This document shows, piece by piece, positions 50,590 through 59,137 of a stretch of DNA of 64,000 bases. How positions within the stretch are numbered: the stretch's first letter is position 1; each line of letters begins with the position of its first letter. The notes beneath the pieces were generated by a model that saw only the letters and a program-made list of their open reading frames with translations, made no database searches and was not told the DNA's origin. Both the position numbers and the translations under genes were made by a program. The stretch comes from Acidaminococcus fermentans_A (GTDB lineage Bacteria > Bacillota > Negativicutes > Acidaminococcales > Acidaminococcaceae): assembly GCF_052216985.1 (NCBI RefSeq), contig NZ_JBQOUY010000004.1:1-64000 (forward strand), written 5' to 3'.

Positions 50590-51423
50590 ATGAAAGAATA
50601 TACAGAAGGCTATCTGCGGGCCCTGGGCCAGTTCCGGGGCAGCCGTTATGACAACAGTTTCATCGCCCGGATCCATTATGCCAGGATCCGGAAGGCCAGT
50701 CCGGACTGTCAGTTCCGGTACCACTGTCTCCGGGATGGGAAACGGAGCCAGCAGCTCCAGGCTGAGGCCTGGGACGGAGACCAGCTGGTAGGGACGCTCC
50801 AGGTAGAGCTGCTTTTTTATGGATCAAAGGTAAACCATTATAATAAAATTAGTTTACAGAAACAAGAAGCCTGTCCTCTGAAAGGATACGGACCCTGGCG
50901 GTCCTTTTCCTCGGAAGAGGTGGGCGATTTTGCCCAGCGCACCGGGGATGCCAATCCCATCCATCAGGGAGCACATCCGGTGGTACCGGGACTGCTGCTG
51001 TGGCAGTGCCTGCTGGTTTGTCTGGGAGAGCCGGATCAGCTCCATATGGTGTTCAAAACCCCCATCCATGGGGGAGAAATGATCTATATCAAGGAGGAAA
51101 ACATCAATGAACGAAATGAGAGAGAATTTACAGCCGTCCGAGGCCGTAACCAGCAGCCGGGAACAGATCCGGGTGATGACAGCCAGCGCCGTCTGTGTCG
51201 CGCTGCTGGCCGTTTCGGCATACATTTCTTTTCCGCTGCCTTTCACGCCGGCCATGGTGACGGCCCTGACCATTATGGTGAATCTGGTGGCCTTCCTCAT
51301 GAAGCCAAAACAGGCGGGGAGCATCCTGGGCATCTATCTGCTGCTGGGAGCGGTGGGAGTACCGGTATTCGTAGGTGGGACCTCCGGACTGATCAAGCTG
51401 TTTGGGCCTACCGGGGGCTTTAA
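50590..51423 (+). CDS. MaoC-like hot-dog protein, reading frame running into bioY
   Basis: The first about 173 residues form a MaoC-like hydratase: FAQRTGDANPIHQGAH carries the catalytic Asp120 and His125 of R-specific enoyl-CoA hydratases, and GGEMIYIKEE ends the domain. After that the frame stays open for about 100 more codons, overlapping bioY (from 51107) in another frame, and the sequence there looks like chance translation. A TGA overlapping the bioY ATG exists in the third frame, so the natural stop may have been lost through an indel or mutation. As written the product would be 277 residues. It is the first gene of the putative BirA-controlled operon. Confidence 0.65.
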   Translation: MKEYTEGYLRALGQFRGSRYDNSFIARIHYARIRKASPDCQFRYHCLRDGKRSQQLQAEAWDGDQLVGTLQVELLFYGSKVNHYNKISLQKQEACPLKGYGPWRSFSSEEVGDFAQRTGDANPIHQGAHPVVPGLLLWQCLLVCLGEPDQLHMVFKTPIHGGEMIYIKEENINERNEREFTAVRGRNQQPGTDPGDDSQRRLCRAAGRFGIHFFSAAFHAGHGDGPDHYGESGGLPHEAKTGGEHPGHLSAAGSGGSTGIRRWDLRTDQAVWAYRGL

Positions 51424-51682
51424 TCTGGGCTTTTTGGCCGCGGCGGTGGCTATGAGTGCCGTCCGGGGAGAAACCCGGTCTTTCAGGAAACTGGTCTTCC
51501 TCGGTATCTGCGTGGGCATGCCCATCATCTATGCCGGGGGCTGCATCAGCATGTTCCTGGTGGCCAAGGTGGGAGTCTGGAAGACATTGGTGATGGCGGT
51601 ATTTCCCTTCTTGGTGGGGGATGTGCTGAAAGTGGTGCTGGCGGCCTTTCTGGCCAACCGGCTCCAACGGTACGGGTTCTGA
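51107..51682 (+). CDS. bioY: Biotin transporter S component BioY
   Basis: The ATG at 51107 follows AAGGAGGAAAACATCA, giving 191 residues. BioY features are the N-terminal ALLAVSAYISFPLPFTPAM, LGIYLLLGAVGVPVF, GGTSGLIKLFGPTGGFNLGF, and late FPFLVGDVLKVVLAAFLA. It captures biotin for import with the shared ECF module (ecfA1-ecfA2-ecfT at 27126-29610). In Bacillus a bioY paralogue (yhfU) is grouped with a thiolase and an AMP-ligase under BirA, as here. Confidence 0.92.
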   Translation: MNEMRENLQPSEAVTSSREQIRVMTASAVCVALLAVSAYISFPLPFTPAMVTALTIMVNLVAFLMKPKQAGSILGIYLLLGAVGVPVFVGGTSGLIKLFGPTGGFNLGFLAAAVAMSAVRGETRSFRKLVFLGICVGMPIIYAGGCISMFLVAKVGVWKTLVMAVFPFLVGDVLKVVLAAFLANRLQRYGF

Positions 51683-51685
51683 TCC

Positions 51686-52891
51686 GTGGCTCGGGATGTG
51701 TACCTGGTGGGTGGCCTGCGCAGCCACCTGGGACTGCAGAATGGAATCTTTAAAAATGTACCGCCGGAGAAGCTGGGAGCCGCTCTTCTCCGGCAGCTTT
51801 GCATTCGGCTCCCAGAGGCTCGGGAAGCCCAGCTGCTGCTGGGGGGCAATGCCGTAGGCAGTGGCGGGAACCTGATGCGTCTCATGGCCCTGACAGCCGG
51901 GCTGCCGGCGGAACTGCTCGCCATGACTCTGGATATGCAGTGTGCTTCCGCTCTGGGATCCCTGTCCCTGGCCTGGGGGCAGATTGCCAGCGGTCAGCTG
52001 GACCTGGTGCTGTGCGGGGGTGTGGAATCTTCCTCTCTGCAGCCCCGACGGATGTACCAGCCCTGGGATATCCGGTACACGCCGGAAGGATATATGACCG
52101 CCCAGTTTTCTCCGGATACCCACAGTCCCCGGACCATGCTGGAAGGGGCGGAACGGACGGCCCAGGTGTACGGGGTTTCCCGGGAGGAACTGGACCGGTG
52201 GGCGGTACGCAGCCACCGGAAGGCGGCAGAAGCCTGGAGGGAAGGACGGATGGATCCCTGGGTGGTGTCCCTGTTCGGCAGCACCCGGGATGAAAGCATC
52301 CGGCCCCGGATGGACGGCCGGCTGGCCCGGCGGATGCCTACCTTGTTTATCCGAAAGGAAACGGAAGCACTGCTGACTCCGGAAGAGCGGAAACTGGCGG
52401 GAGAATGCTCCCCTACCCTGACGGCGGCTAATACCTGTCTGACCCAGGATGGGGCGGCGTTCCTGGTGCTGGCTTCTGGAGAAAAACTGGCTGCCTGGCG
52501 CCGGGCAGGAGGGCCTGTGAGACCCCTGGCCCGGATTCTCCACTGTACGGCGGCCGGAGTGGATCCCCGGTTCAGTCCTCTGGGAGCTCTGGCCGTGGGA
52601 GAAAAGCTGCTGGATGAAACCGGTCTGCCGGTGGAAGCCATCGACGATTTTGAATACAACGAAGCTTTTGCGGTGATCTCCGTCCTGTTTGCCCGGCAGT
52701 ATCCTACCTGTACGGACCGGTATCTGCCCCTGGGAGGAGCCCTGGCTTACGGCCATCCCTATGGATGCAGCGGGGCGGTGCTGGTGCTCCATGCCCTGGG
52801 GGCCCTGGAGGGGCAGGTAGGGAAGAAAGCTCTGTGTGCCATTGCCGGTGCCGGGGGAACGGGAGCCGGAGTACTCCTGGAAACACTGTAG
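51686..52891 (+). CDS. Thiolase-like protein of the bioY operon (YhfS-like)
   Basis: The 401-residue protein starts at GTG 51686, 4 nt after bioY. The thiolase fold is clear: nucleophile Cys in LDMQCASALGS (about residue 89), NEAFAV with the Asn/Glu pair, and the catalytic His in GGALAYGHPYGCSGA. The second catalytic cysteine (CxGGGQG in ordinary thiolases) is missing: the equivalent is AIAGAGGTGAG. This suggests altered chemistry or loss of normal thiolysis. Gene order resembles B. subtilis yhfS next to yhfT and yhfU, which belong to the BirA regulon with unknown function. Confidence 0.85.
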   Translation: MARDVYLVGGLRSHLGLQNGIFKNVPPEKLGAALLRQLCIRLPEAREAQLLLGGNAVGSGGNLMRLMALTAGLPAELLAMTLDMQCASALGSLSLAWGQIASGQLDLVLCGGVESSSLQPRRMYQPWDIRYTPEGYMTAQFSPDTHSPRTMLEGAERTAQVYGVSREELDRWAVRSHRKAAEAWREGRMDPWVVSLFGSTRDESIRPRMDGRLARRMPTLFIRKETEALLTPEERKLAGECSPTLTAANTCLTQDGAAFLVLASGEKLAAWRRAGGPVRPLARILHCTAAGVDPRFSPLGALAVGEKLLDETGLPVEAIDDFEYNEAFAVISVLFARQYPTCTDRYLPLGGALAYGHPYGCSGAVLVLHALGALEGQVGKKALCAIAGAGGTGAGVLLETL

Positions 52892-52908
52892 CAGAAGGAA
52901 GAAGAACC

Positions 52909-54246
52909 ATGGATTATGCAAACCTACTGGAACAATGGGCCCGGATCCAGCCGGACAAACCCTGCCTGGTGGAAGAAGGACGGCCCCTGACCTATGGTCG
53001 GATGGCCTCCCTGGCCCGAGAATATGCCCAGGGGGTGGAACGACTGGGCATCTCCCGGCAGACGGTACTGATCATCCGGCAGAAACCCGCAGAACAGCTG
53101 ATTGCCTTTTTGGGAGCGGAAAGAGCCGGCTGGGTGCCGGTGCTGGGACACCCGGATCTGTCCCCAAAAGCGGCGGACCGATTGGCCCGGGTACGCCGCA
53201 TCGGCTGGATCGATGACGGGACCCTGCGGCCTAGCTGTGCAGATGCACCGGTGCCGGCACCGGATTGGTGCATGGGGGTCCTGAGCAGCGGATCCACCGG
53301 TCTCCCCAAGCTGATGTTCCGGACCTATGCCAGCTGGGGAGATTTCTTTCCAGAACAGGACCGAAAATTCCAGGTGGACCGAGATACGGTGGGGTTCTGT
53401 GAAGGGAGCATGAGCTTTACTGGGAACCTGAACCTGTGGGCACAGATCCTCCACGCCGGAGCTGCCCTGGTGGTGGCTGATACCCTCCGGAGCATCCGGT
53501 GGAAAGCGCTGCTGGAACGGTATCCGGTGACCCTGCTGTATTTAGTCCCAGTGAAACTGAAACTGCTGCTCCAAGTGATGGACCGGACCTATCCGGAGAT
53601 AAAAACGGTGCTGGCTGGGTCCCAGCTGCTGGACGGAGAGACGGCCGGGGCCCTGAAAGACCATTTTCCCTGCAGCCAGATCCTCCTTTACTACGGGGCT
53701 AGCGAGCTGGACTATATTACCTGGCTTACCTATGAAGAAATGCTGGCCCACCCTCAGAGTGTGGGGAAACCTTGCCCTGGGGTGAAGGTTGAAATCCGGG
53801 AGGGGCTGATCTACGTCGATACTCCTTACAGCGTAGATGGCCTGCCCCGACCTTGTACCTTGGAGGACATGGGATATTTCGATGCAGATGGGTACCTGAT
53901 CTTCCTGGGCCGCCGGGGACAGGTGGTCAACAAGGGCGGACTGACCATCAGTTGCAGCCGGGTGGAACAGGCTCTGCTCCAGGTGCCTGGAGTCCGGGAT
54001 GCCAGCGTAGTCCCTGTAAAGGATCCCCAGAGAGGGGAAGAACTGGGAGCCGCTGTGGTGTTGGAACAGGGGACGGAAATGGGAAAGGTCCGCCAGTCCC
54101 TCCGCCAGGACCTGCTTCCTGGAGAAATCCCTGGCTGCTGGATCAGGGTGGAACAGCTGCCTCTGAATGGAGTAGGGAAAGTGGATGGACGGAAAATCCG
54201 CACCTGGCTGGAACGGAGAGAAAGATCCAGCCGGAAAATAGACTGA
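52909..54246 (+). CDS. AMP-dependent acyl-CoA synthetase/ligase (YhfT-like)
   Basis: The ATG at 52909 follows AGAAGGAAG, giving 445 residues, shorter than most acyl-CoA synthetases (about 500-550). ANL-superfamily motifs are present: SSGSTGLPKLMFR (A3), YYGASELDYIT (A5), YFDADGYLIFLGRRGQVVNKGG (A7-A8) and the C-terminal lysine in NGVGKVDGRKI. It should activate a carboxylic acid as its CoA thioester. The acid is unknown; in this operon a pimelate- or biotin-related acyl group is one possibility. It is the last gene before a terminator. Confidence 0.87.
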   Translation: MDYANLLEQWARIQPDKPCLVEEGRPLTYGRMASLAREYAQGVERLGISRQTVLIIRQKPAEQLIAFLGAERAGWVPVLGHPDLSPKAADRLARVRRIGWIDDGTLRPSCADAPVPAPDWCMGVLSSGSTGLPKLMFRTYASWGDFFPEQDRKFQVDRDTVGFCEGSMSFTGNLNLWAQILHAGAALVVADTLRSIRWKALLERYPVTLLYLVPVKLKLLLQVMDRTYPEIKTVLAGSQLLDGETAGALKDHFPCSQILLYYGASELDYITWLTYEEMLAHPQSVGKPCPGVKVEIREGLIYVDTPYSVDGLPRPCTLEDMGYFDADGYLIFLGRRGQVVNKGGLTISCSRVEQALLQVPGVRDASVVPVKDPQRGEELGAAVVLEQGTEMGKVRQSLRQDLLPGEIPGCWIRVEQLPLNGVGKVDGRKIRTWLERRERSSRKID

Positions 54247-54284
54247 TAGATAGAACTGGGAACAGACAAGTGCAGCGATGAAAA

Positions 54285-54326
54285 AAGGATGCAGATATCT
54301 TTTGGAAGGTGTCAGCATCCTTTTTT
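54285..54326 (+). terminator. Terminator of the bioY operon
   Basis: AAAGGATGC (54285-54293) pairs with GCATCCTTT, with a partial inner stem, and is followed by TTTTT. Confidence 0.8.
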
Positions 54327-54556
54327 GTGTGGAAAAAGCCAAAAGGAAAATACAGCAGGAAAAAATCCGGTAAGGAAAAAACACAGCCGCTCCGCTGTAA
54401 AAATGTGAACTCTTTCACAAAAATTTTTCTTATGGGATTATAAAAAATAAATGAAGTATAGACAGGATACTGGGAAAAGGACAGAAGAGATAGGAATTCT
54501 TTGGAAAATAGGAAAAATATTCATCGAAAAAAGTAAATATATGTGATTATACCAAA

Positions 54557-54611
54557 TGTAAACATGTTTACAAATATTCAAGTTGTAATGATAAAATACT
54601 TATACTATAAT
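54557..54611 (+). promoter_or_regulatory. Adhesin promoter with a 16-bp palindrome
   Basis: TTGTAA (54583-54588) and TATAAT (54606-54611) are spaced by 17 nt. Just upstream lies the perfect palindrome TGTAAACATGTTTACA (54557-54572). The surrounding 54327-54741 is strikingly AT-rich compared with the rest of the window and holds no other gene I can support. The palindrome is a likely operator; the regulator is unknown. Confidence 0.6.
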
Positions 54612-54741
54612 ACTGGCGACTTCAAAGGGAAAATGAAAAAATGGCCGGAAAGGAGCGGGAAGAAAAGGAATCAAGGGTTTTTGTTCGCCTTTTACTGCAA
54701 TTACATAAAAGTATATAGTAGTATGGAGAAAGGAGCTTGTT

Positions 54742-57558
54742 GTGAATAAGATCTATCAGGTGATTTGGAGCCGCGCAAAGAACTGTTATGTGGTTGTATC
54801 GGAACTGGCCGGGTGCCATGTGAAAAATAATTCTGGCAATCGGACGAAAGTGTTAGCTTCTGCTGTTTTAACGGTGAGTCTGCTGGCATCGTTTCCAGCA
54901 GATTCTTTAGCAGCGGACACCGCGACCGGCGCGGGAGCTGGTGTAGCATATGGTACAGGGAGCAATGCGCCGAAAGCAGAGAATGTGGCCATCGGCAAAG
55001 GGGCAACGATCAGCTATCAGGGAGGTGTGGGCCAGCCGTCTACCGGCGACATCACCATTGGCGGCGGGGCCCGTACCTTGAACTATATCGACCAGGGCGG
55101 TGGTATTGCAATCGGTTCGAATTCTTTCGTGGAAAATATGGTAGGCGGTCTGGAGCGTTCTTTTGATTTCAATCAGGCTGGATATAATAGCATTTTTGGA
55201 ATTCCCTATGGACTTCCAAAAGATCCTACGAAAATGGTCACCGGTTTGGCCATTGGGCAGAACACCTATGCCCGTTCTGGCAGCGTGATGCTGGGAAACC
55301 ATAATTATAAAGGGAAGTTGGGTGATATCCCGGTCGATACAGCTAGTACCAAATCCTATAATATGAGCTTATTTTCGACCACATTGGGGGCCAACAGTTT
55401 TTCCAATGGACTTTTTTCTTCTGTTACCGGGGCATATTCAATTGTCTCTTCTGATTACAATACGAATATGGGATCCGCAGGGAAAAATTTCGGTGCTACC
55501 ATAACCGGTGCCCTGAACAGTATTGAATCAGCGACGGCGTCTTCTTCCTATGCTGGCATAGCCAATAGCATCGTAGGTACGGCCAACCGGGAATTTAATT
55601 CCAATGGTGCATTGATTTTTGGAGCCGGGAATGAAGTCACCAATTCCATTACCAATATTTCAGCACCGACAAGCAGTGGAGATTCTGCCCAGGCCCTGCA
55701 GAAAACTCTGATGGAGACTGTGAAAAATTCGGAAAGCGGCGGGGCCACTCTGGCCATCGGGGGTGGCAACAAAGCCGATTATACCCAGAAAACAGCCATC
55801 ATCGGGGTTAATAACACAGTGACCGGCACCAGTGGTTCTATCAGCCGTTACAATATGATGAACGGGTACAAGAATACGGCTTCCAATGTGCAGCATGTGT
55901 CCGTCATCGGATCCGGCAACACCGTCAAGGATACGGATACGGCCCTGCTGCTGGGGGACAACCGGACCCTTTCCGGAGCTACCAACAGCCTGGTGATTGG
56001 CTCCGCAGACAACGTGACCACCACGGATCAGCAGAATGTGGTGGTCCTGGGACACAATGCCAATGCCACAGTGGCCGGGGGTGTGGCCCTGGGCAGCGGG
56101 TCCCTGGCTGCGGTGGAAGCTGGAGCTGCTGGGTATGATCCTTCCACCCGGCAGGCTTCCACAGATACCTCTTCCGCTTGGGTGGCAACGGGAGCGGCTG
56201 TGTCAGTGGGCAAGGGAATGGAACTGACCCGGCAGATCACCAGTGTGGCTGCTGGGACTCAGGATACGGACGCAGTGAACGTGGCTCAGCTGAAACAGGC
56301 TTTCCAGGCTGCGGCAGAAGTCGGTAAACCGTCTGTCGTCTCTGCCGGAGACAACATTTCCGTCCAGAATACGGCCGGAGCCGGGGAAGCGGCCAACTAT
56401 CAGGTTTCCCTGAAAAAGGACATCACGGTGGATTCGGTGACGGCCCAGACCGCTTCCGTAGGAGGCATCCAGCTGAATCAGGGAAACAGCGGGACCATCG
56501 GCGGACTCCAGAATACCACCTGGGATCCGGACCAAATCGTTTCCGGTCAGGCGGCGACGGAGGACCAGCTGAAAGCCGTGACGGCCAATGTGGTTTCTTA
56601 CGATGACGCTTCCCACAGCTCCATCACCCTGAACCAGGGTGGCAGCAGTACCGTCATCAAAAATGTGGGAGACGGGTCCGTGGCAGAAGGTTCCAAGGAA
56701 GCCGTCAATGGAGGACAGCTGTATCGGACCAATCAGGCCGTGGAAAAGAATACCGGGGATATCCGGAACCTGGGAAGCTCCGTGAATAAGCTGGGCAGCC
56801 GGCTGAATCGGGTAGGCGCAGGCGCAGCTGCCCTGGCGGCCCTCCACCCTCAGGATTTCGATCCCGATGATAAATGGGATTTTGCTGCCGGATATGGCAA
56901 TTATAAGGACGCTCATGCAGCTGCCATCGGTGCCTTCTATCGGCCTTCCGAAGACACTTTGATCAGTGTGGGCGGCAGCTTTGGCGGAGGGGAAAACATG
57001 GTCAATGCCGGGGTCACCTTCAAACTGGGCCAGCACAACCATGTGACCCGATCCAAAGTGGCCATGGCCAAAGAAATCATCGATCTGCGGGCCACTGTGG
57101 AAATGCTGAAGAACCAGAATGCCCAGATCCTCCAGACCCTGAAACTCCAGGGGACACCGGCTGTCAAGCCGTTGGAGGGGAACTTCAGCGATGTGCCGGA
57201 AACCCACTGGGCGTACCAGTATGTGGAAGGCCTCCGGGAACGGGGCTATCTGCAAGGGTACCCAGATGGAGAATTCAAAGGAGACCGGACCATGACCCGG
57301 TACGAATATGCGGCCATCATCTATCGGGCACTGCAGAACGGAGCTCCGGTGGATGCAGGCATGGCCAGATCCGTGGAAGAATTCAAGCCGGAACTGACCC
57401 AAGTCCAAGAAGCCGAACGGTTCCGGGTGGACCGGATTTCCGGGAAGGACAATGACCGGCACAAAGTGGAACGGGTCCGGGTCAACAGCCAAGATAAGAA
57501 AGAGAAAAAGGACTATCGAGATGTCTATGGATCCCGGATCCAGCAGGAAGAAAAGTAA
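54742..57558 (+). CDS. Trimeric autotransporter adhesin with C-terminal SLH domain
   Basis: The GTG at 54742 follows AAAGGAGC. The 938-residue protein begins with an extended signal peptide region (MNKIYQVIWSRAKNCYVVV) and a hydrophobic core, cleaved near SLAAD. The passenger has YadA-head-like left-handed roll repeats (AIGxxA, VIGSG, ALGSGS) up to about residue 470, then stalk segments. A YadA-type membrane anchor lies at about 689-763 (NRVGAGAAALAALHP ... GVTFKLGQ). Unusually it is followed by a coiled coil (about 764-805), one SLH domain (about 813-865, FSDVPETHWAYQYVEGL, TMTRYEYAAIIYRAL) and a charged tail. The extension would be periplasmic and could hold peptidoglycan. Confidence 0.9.
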   Translation: MNKIYQVIWSRAKNCYVVVSELAGCHVKNNSGNRTKVLASAVLTVSLLASFPADSLAADTATGAGAGVAYGTGSNAPKAENVAIGKGATISYQGGVGQPSTGDITIGGGARTLNYIDQGGGIAIGSNSFVENMVGGLERSFDFNQAGYNSIFGIPYGLPKDPTKMVTGLAIGQNTYARSGSVMLGNHNYKGKLGDIPVDTASTKSYNMSLFSTTLGANSFSNGLFSSVTGAYSIVSSDYNTNMGSAGKNFGATITGALNSIESATASSSYAGIANSIVGTANREFNSNGALIFGAGNEVTNSITNISAPTSSGDSAQALQKTLMETVKNSESGGATLAIGGGNKADYTQKTAIIGVNNTVTGTSGSISRYNMMNGYKNTASNVQHVSVIGSGNTVKDTDTALLLGDNRTLSGATNSLVIGSADNVTTTDQQNVVVLGHNANATVAGGVALGSGSLAAVEAGAAGYDPSTRQASTDTSSAWVATGAAVSVGKGMELTRQITSVAAGTQDTDAVNVAQLKQAFQAAAEVGKPSVVSAGDNISVQNTAGAGEAANYQVSLKKDITVDSVTAQTASVGGIQLNQGNSGTIGGLQNTTWDPDQIVSGQAATEDQLKAVTANVVSYDDASHSSITLNQGGSSTVIKNVGDGSVAEGSKEAVNGGQLYRTNQAVEKNTGDIRNLGSSVNKLGSRLNRVGAGAAALAALHPQDFDPDDKWDFAAGYGNYKDAHAAAIGAFYRPSEDTLISVGGSFGGGENMVNAGVTFKLGQHNHVTRSKVAMAKEIIDLRATVEMLKNQNAQILQTLKLQGTPAVKPLEGNFSDVPETHWAYQYVEGLRERGYLQGYPDGEFKGDRTMTRYEYAAIIYRALQNGAPVDAGMARSVEEFKPELTQVQEAERFRVDRISGKDNDRHKVERVRVNSQDKKEKKDYRDVYGSRIQQEEK

Positions 57559-57644
57559 AAAGAGAAGTGGCTGCGTAGGCTGCCTAAAGAAAAAAATATA
57601 CAGAGCGATATATGAAAGCCAGAACTTAAATACCCTTTTCGTGA

Positions 57645-57689
57645 CAAAAGAGTGCCATCGTTTACGGTGACACTCTTTTGCGATATACT
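57645..57689 (+). terminator. Adhesin terminator overlapping the next promoter
   Basis: CAAAAGAGTG (57645-57654) pairs with CACTCTTTTG (57671-57680). The next gene's promoter, TTTACG (57661-57666) and TATACT (57684-57689) with 17-nt spacing, lies partly in the loop. Confidence 0.6.
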
Positions 57690-57727
57690 ATATAGGTAGA
57701 AGTTTATACAGGAAAGTAGGGATTCCC

Positions 57728-59137
57728 ATGAAAAGTTCTAAAATCTTAACTTTGGCCGTCCTGGCCTCTTTGCTGACTTCTCCCTGTGCCTGGGCAGCCC
57801 ATAAGAAAACAGAACCGGCGGCTGAAAAGCCTGCAGCCGTCCAGACGGAAAAAGCGGCCCCTGCCAAAGCGGAAATGGCAGCAGGGAAAGAAGCTCCAGC
57901 TGGTGCAGAAGAAACGGCTGCAGAGCCGCTGCCGGCTGATGCCTATGGAGCCGCTAAGATCGTCACGGGAGAAAAGGCAGCTCTGGCAGACAGCTATGCT
58001 TCCTTGAAGCCGGATGAAAGTGCTCTGCTGGTAAAAAATGGAGCCGATGTGACACTGTCCCATGGAGCCATCACCAAGAGCGGAGCTACTACAGGCGTGT
58101 TGGACAGTAAGTTCCATGGGCTCAATGCTGCTGTCCTGGCTGCAGATGGGGCGCTTTCCATGGATGGCTGTACCATCCGTACGGAAGCGGACGGAGCCAA
58201 TGCAGTGTTCGCCACTGGAGCTAAGGGAAGCGTAAGGCTCCATGATTCCAACATCCGGACCACCGGGGCTTCTTCCCGGGGCCTGGATGCCACGGAAGGC
58301 GGTAAGATCACTGCGGACAACATCAATATCGGTACTGCCGGCCTCCGGTCTGCAGCCCTGGCCACGGAACCTTCCGGAGCCAGTGTCACCGTAAGCAAGA
58401 GCACCATCAATACTTCTGGGGAAGGGTCTCCTCTGCTGTATTCCAAGGGAGCCATCAAACTCAGCGAGGCCAAAGGCACGGCTGGGGCCAGTGAAATCGC
58501 CGTGGTGGAAGGGAATAATTCCATCCATCTGGAATATGTGGACCTGTCCGGCAACGGAACCCACGGGGTGATGCTCTACCAGAACAAGACCCGTGACAAC
58601 GGCACCGACGGCAAGGCATTGGGCCGGTTCTCCGCCAAGGGTTCTGCCCTCCGCAGCCTGAAGGAAGGGCCCCTGTTCTATGTGACCAATACTGCAGCCC
58701 GGATCTATTCGGAAATGACCACCATGCAGTATCTGGGCGGCACCCTGATCCGGGTGGAAGCCAATCAGTTCGGAGATGAAGGGACCAATGGCGGGGATTT
58801 GACCTTCATGGCCAACAACCAAGGACTCTACGGAAATGTGTCCGTGGATGCCAGCAGCACCATCTTGCTGGATCTCCAGAATGGAAGCCACTGGTCCGGC
58901 GCCATCAATACGGATAAGACGGCGAAAAAGGCAGATGTGAACCTGGATGCTTCTTCCAGCTGGTCCATTACGGCTGACTGTCATCTGGATGCCTTTACGG
59001 ACGGGAATCCGGCTATGACCAACCTGAAAGGCAACGGCCATACCATCTATTACAACAGCAGCAATACGGCCAACACATGGCTGGGAGGCAAGACTTACGA
59101 ACTCCAGGGAGGCGGCTATCTGAAACCGGAGAAGTAA
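57728..59137 (+). CDS. Exported right-handed beta-helix protein
   Basis: The 469-residue product has a signal peptide (MKSSKILTLAVLASLLTSPC, cleavage after AWAA) and a low-complexity Ala/Glu/Lys/Pro linker (about 25-70). A long series of about 20-residue turns follows (GADVTLSHGAITKSGA; GALSMDGCTIRTEADGANAV; GSVRLHDSNIRTTGASSRGL; GKITADNINIGTAGLRSAAL), typical of a parallel beta-helix as in autotransporter passengers. No outer-membrane barrel or anchor is visible, so it is secreted or periplasmic. It lies between two adhesin genes and probably belongs to the surface cluster. Confidence 0.75.
   Translation: MKSSKILTLAVLASLLTSPCAWAAHKKTEPAAEKPAAVQTEKAAPAKAEMAAGKEAPAGAEETAAEPLPADAYGAAKIVTGEKAALADSYASLKPDESALLVKNGADVTLSHGAITKSGATTGVLDSKFHGLNAAVLAADGALSMDGCTIRTEADGANAVFATGAKGSVRLHDSNIRTTGASSRGLDATEGGKITADNINIGTAGLRSAALATEPSGASVTVSKSTINTSGEGSPLLYSKGAIKLSEAKGTAGASEIAVVEGNNSIHLEYVDLSGNGTHGVMLYQNKTRDNGTDGKALGRFSAKGSALRSLKEGPLFYVTNTAARIYSEMTTMQYLGGTLIRVEANQFGDEGTNGGDLTFMANNQGLYGNVSVDASSTILLDLQNGSHWSGAINTDKTAKKADVNLDASSSWSITADCHLDAFTDGNPAMTNLKGNGHTIYYNSSNTANTWLGGKTYELQGGGYLKPEK

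Noticed and set aside
50590..51423. Functional fusion of the hot-dog domain with a novel C-terminal domain
   Set aside because: The extra 100 residues are rich in Gly, Arg, His and Pro and coincide with bioY read out of frame, so a lost stop codon is more likely.
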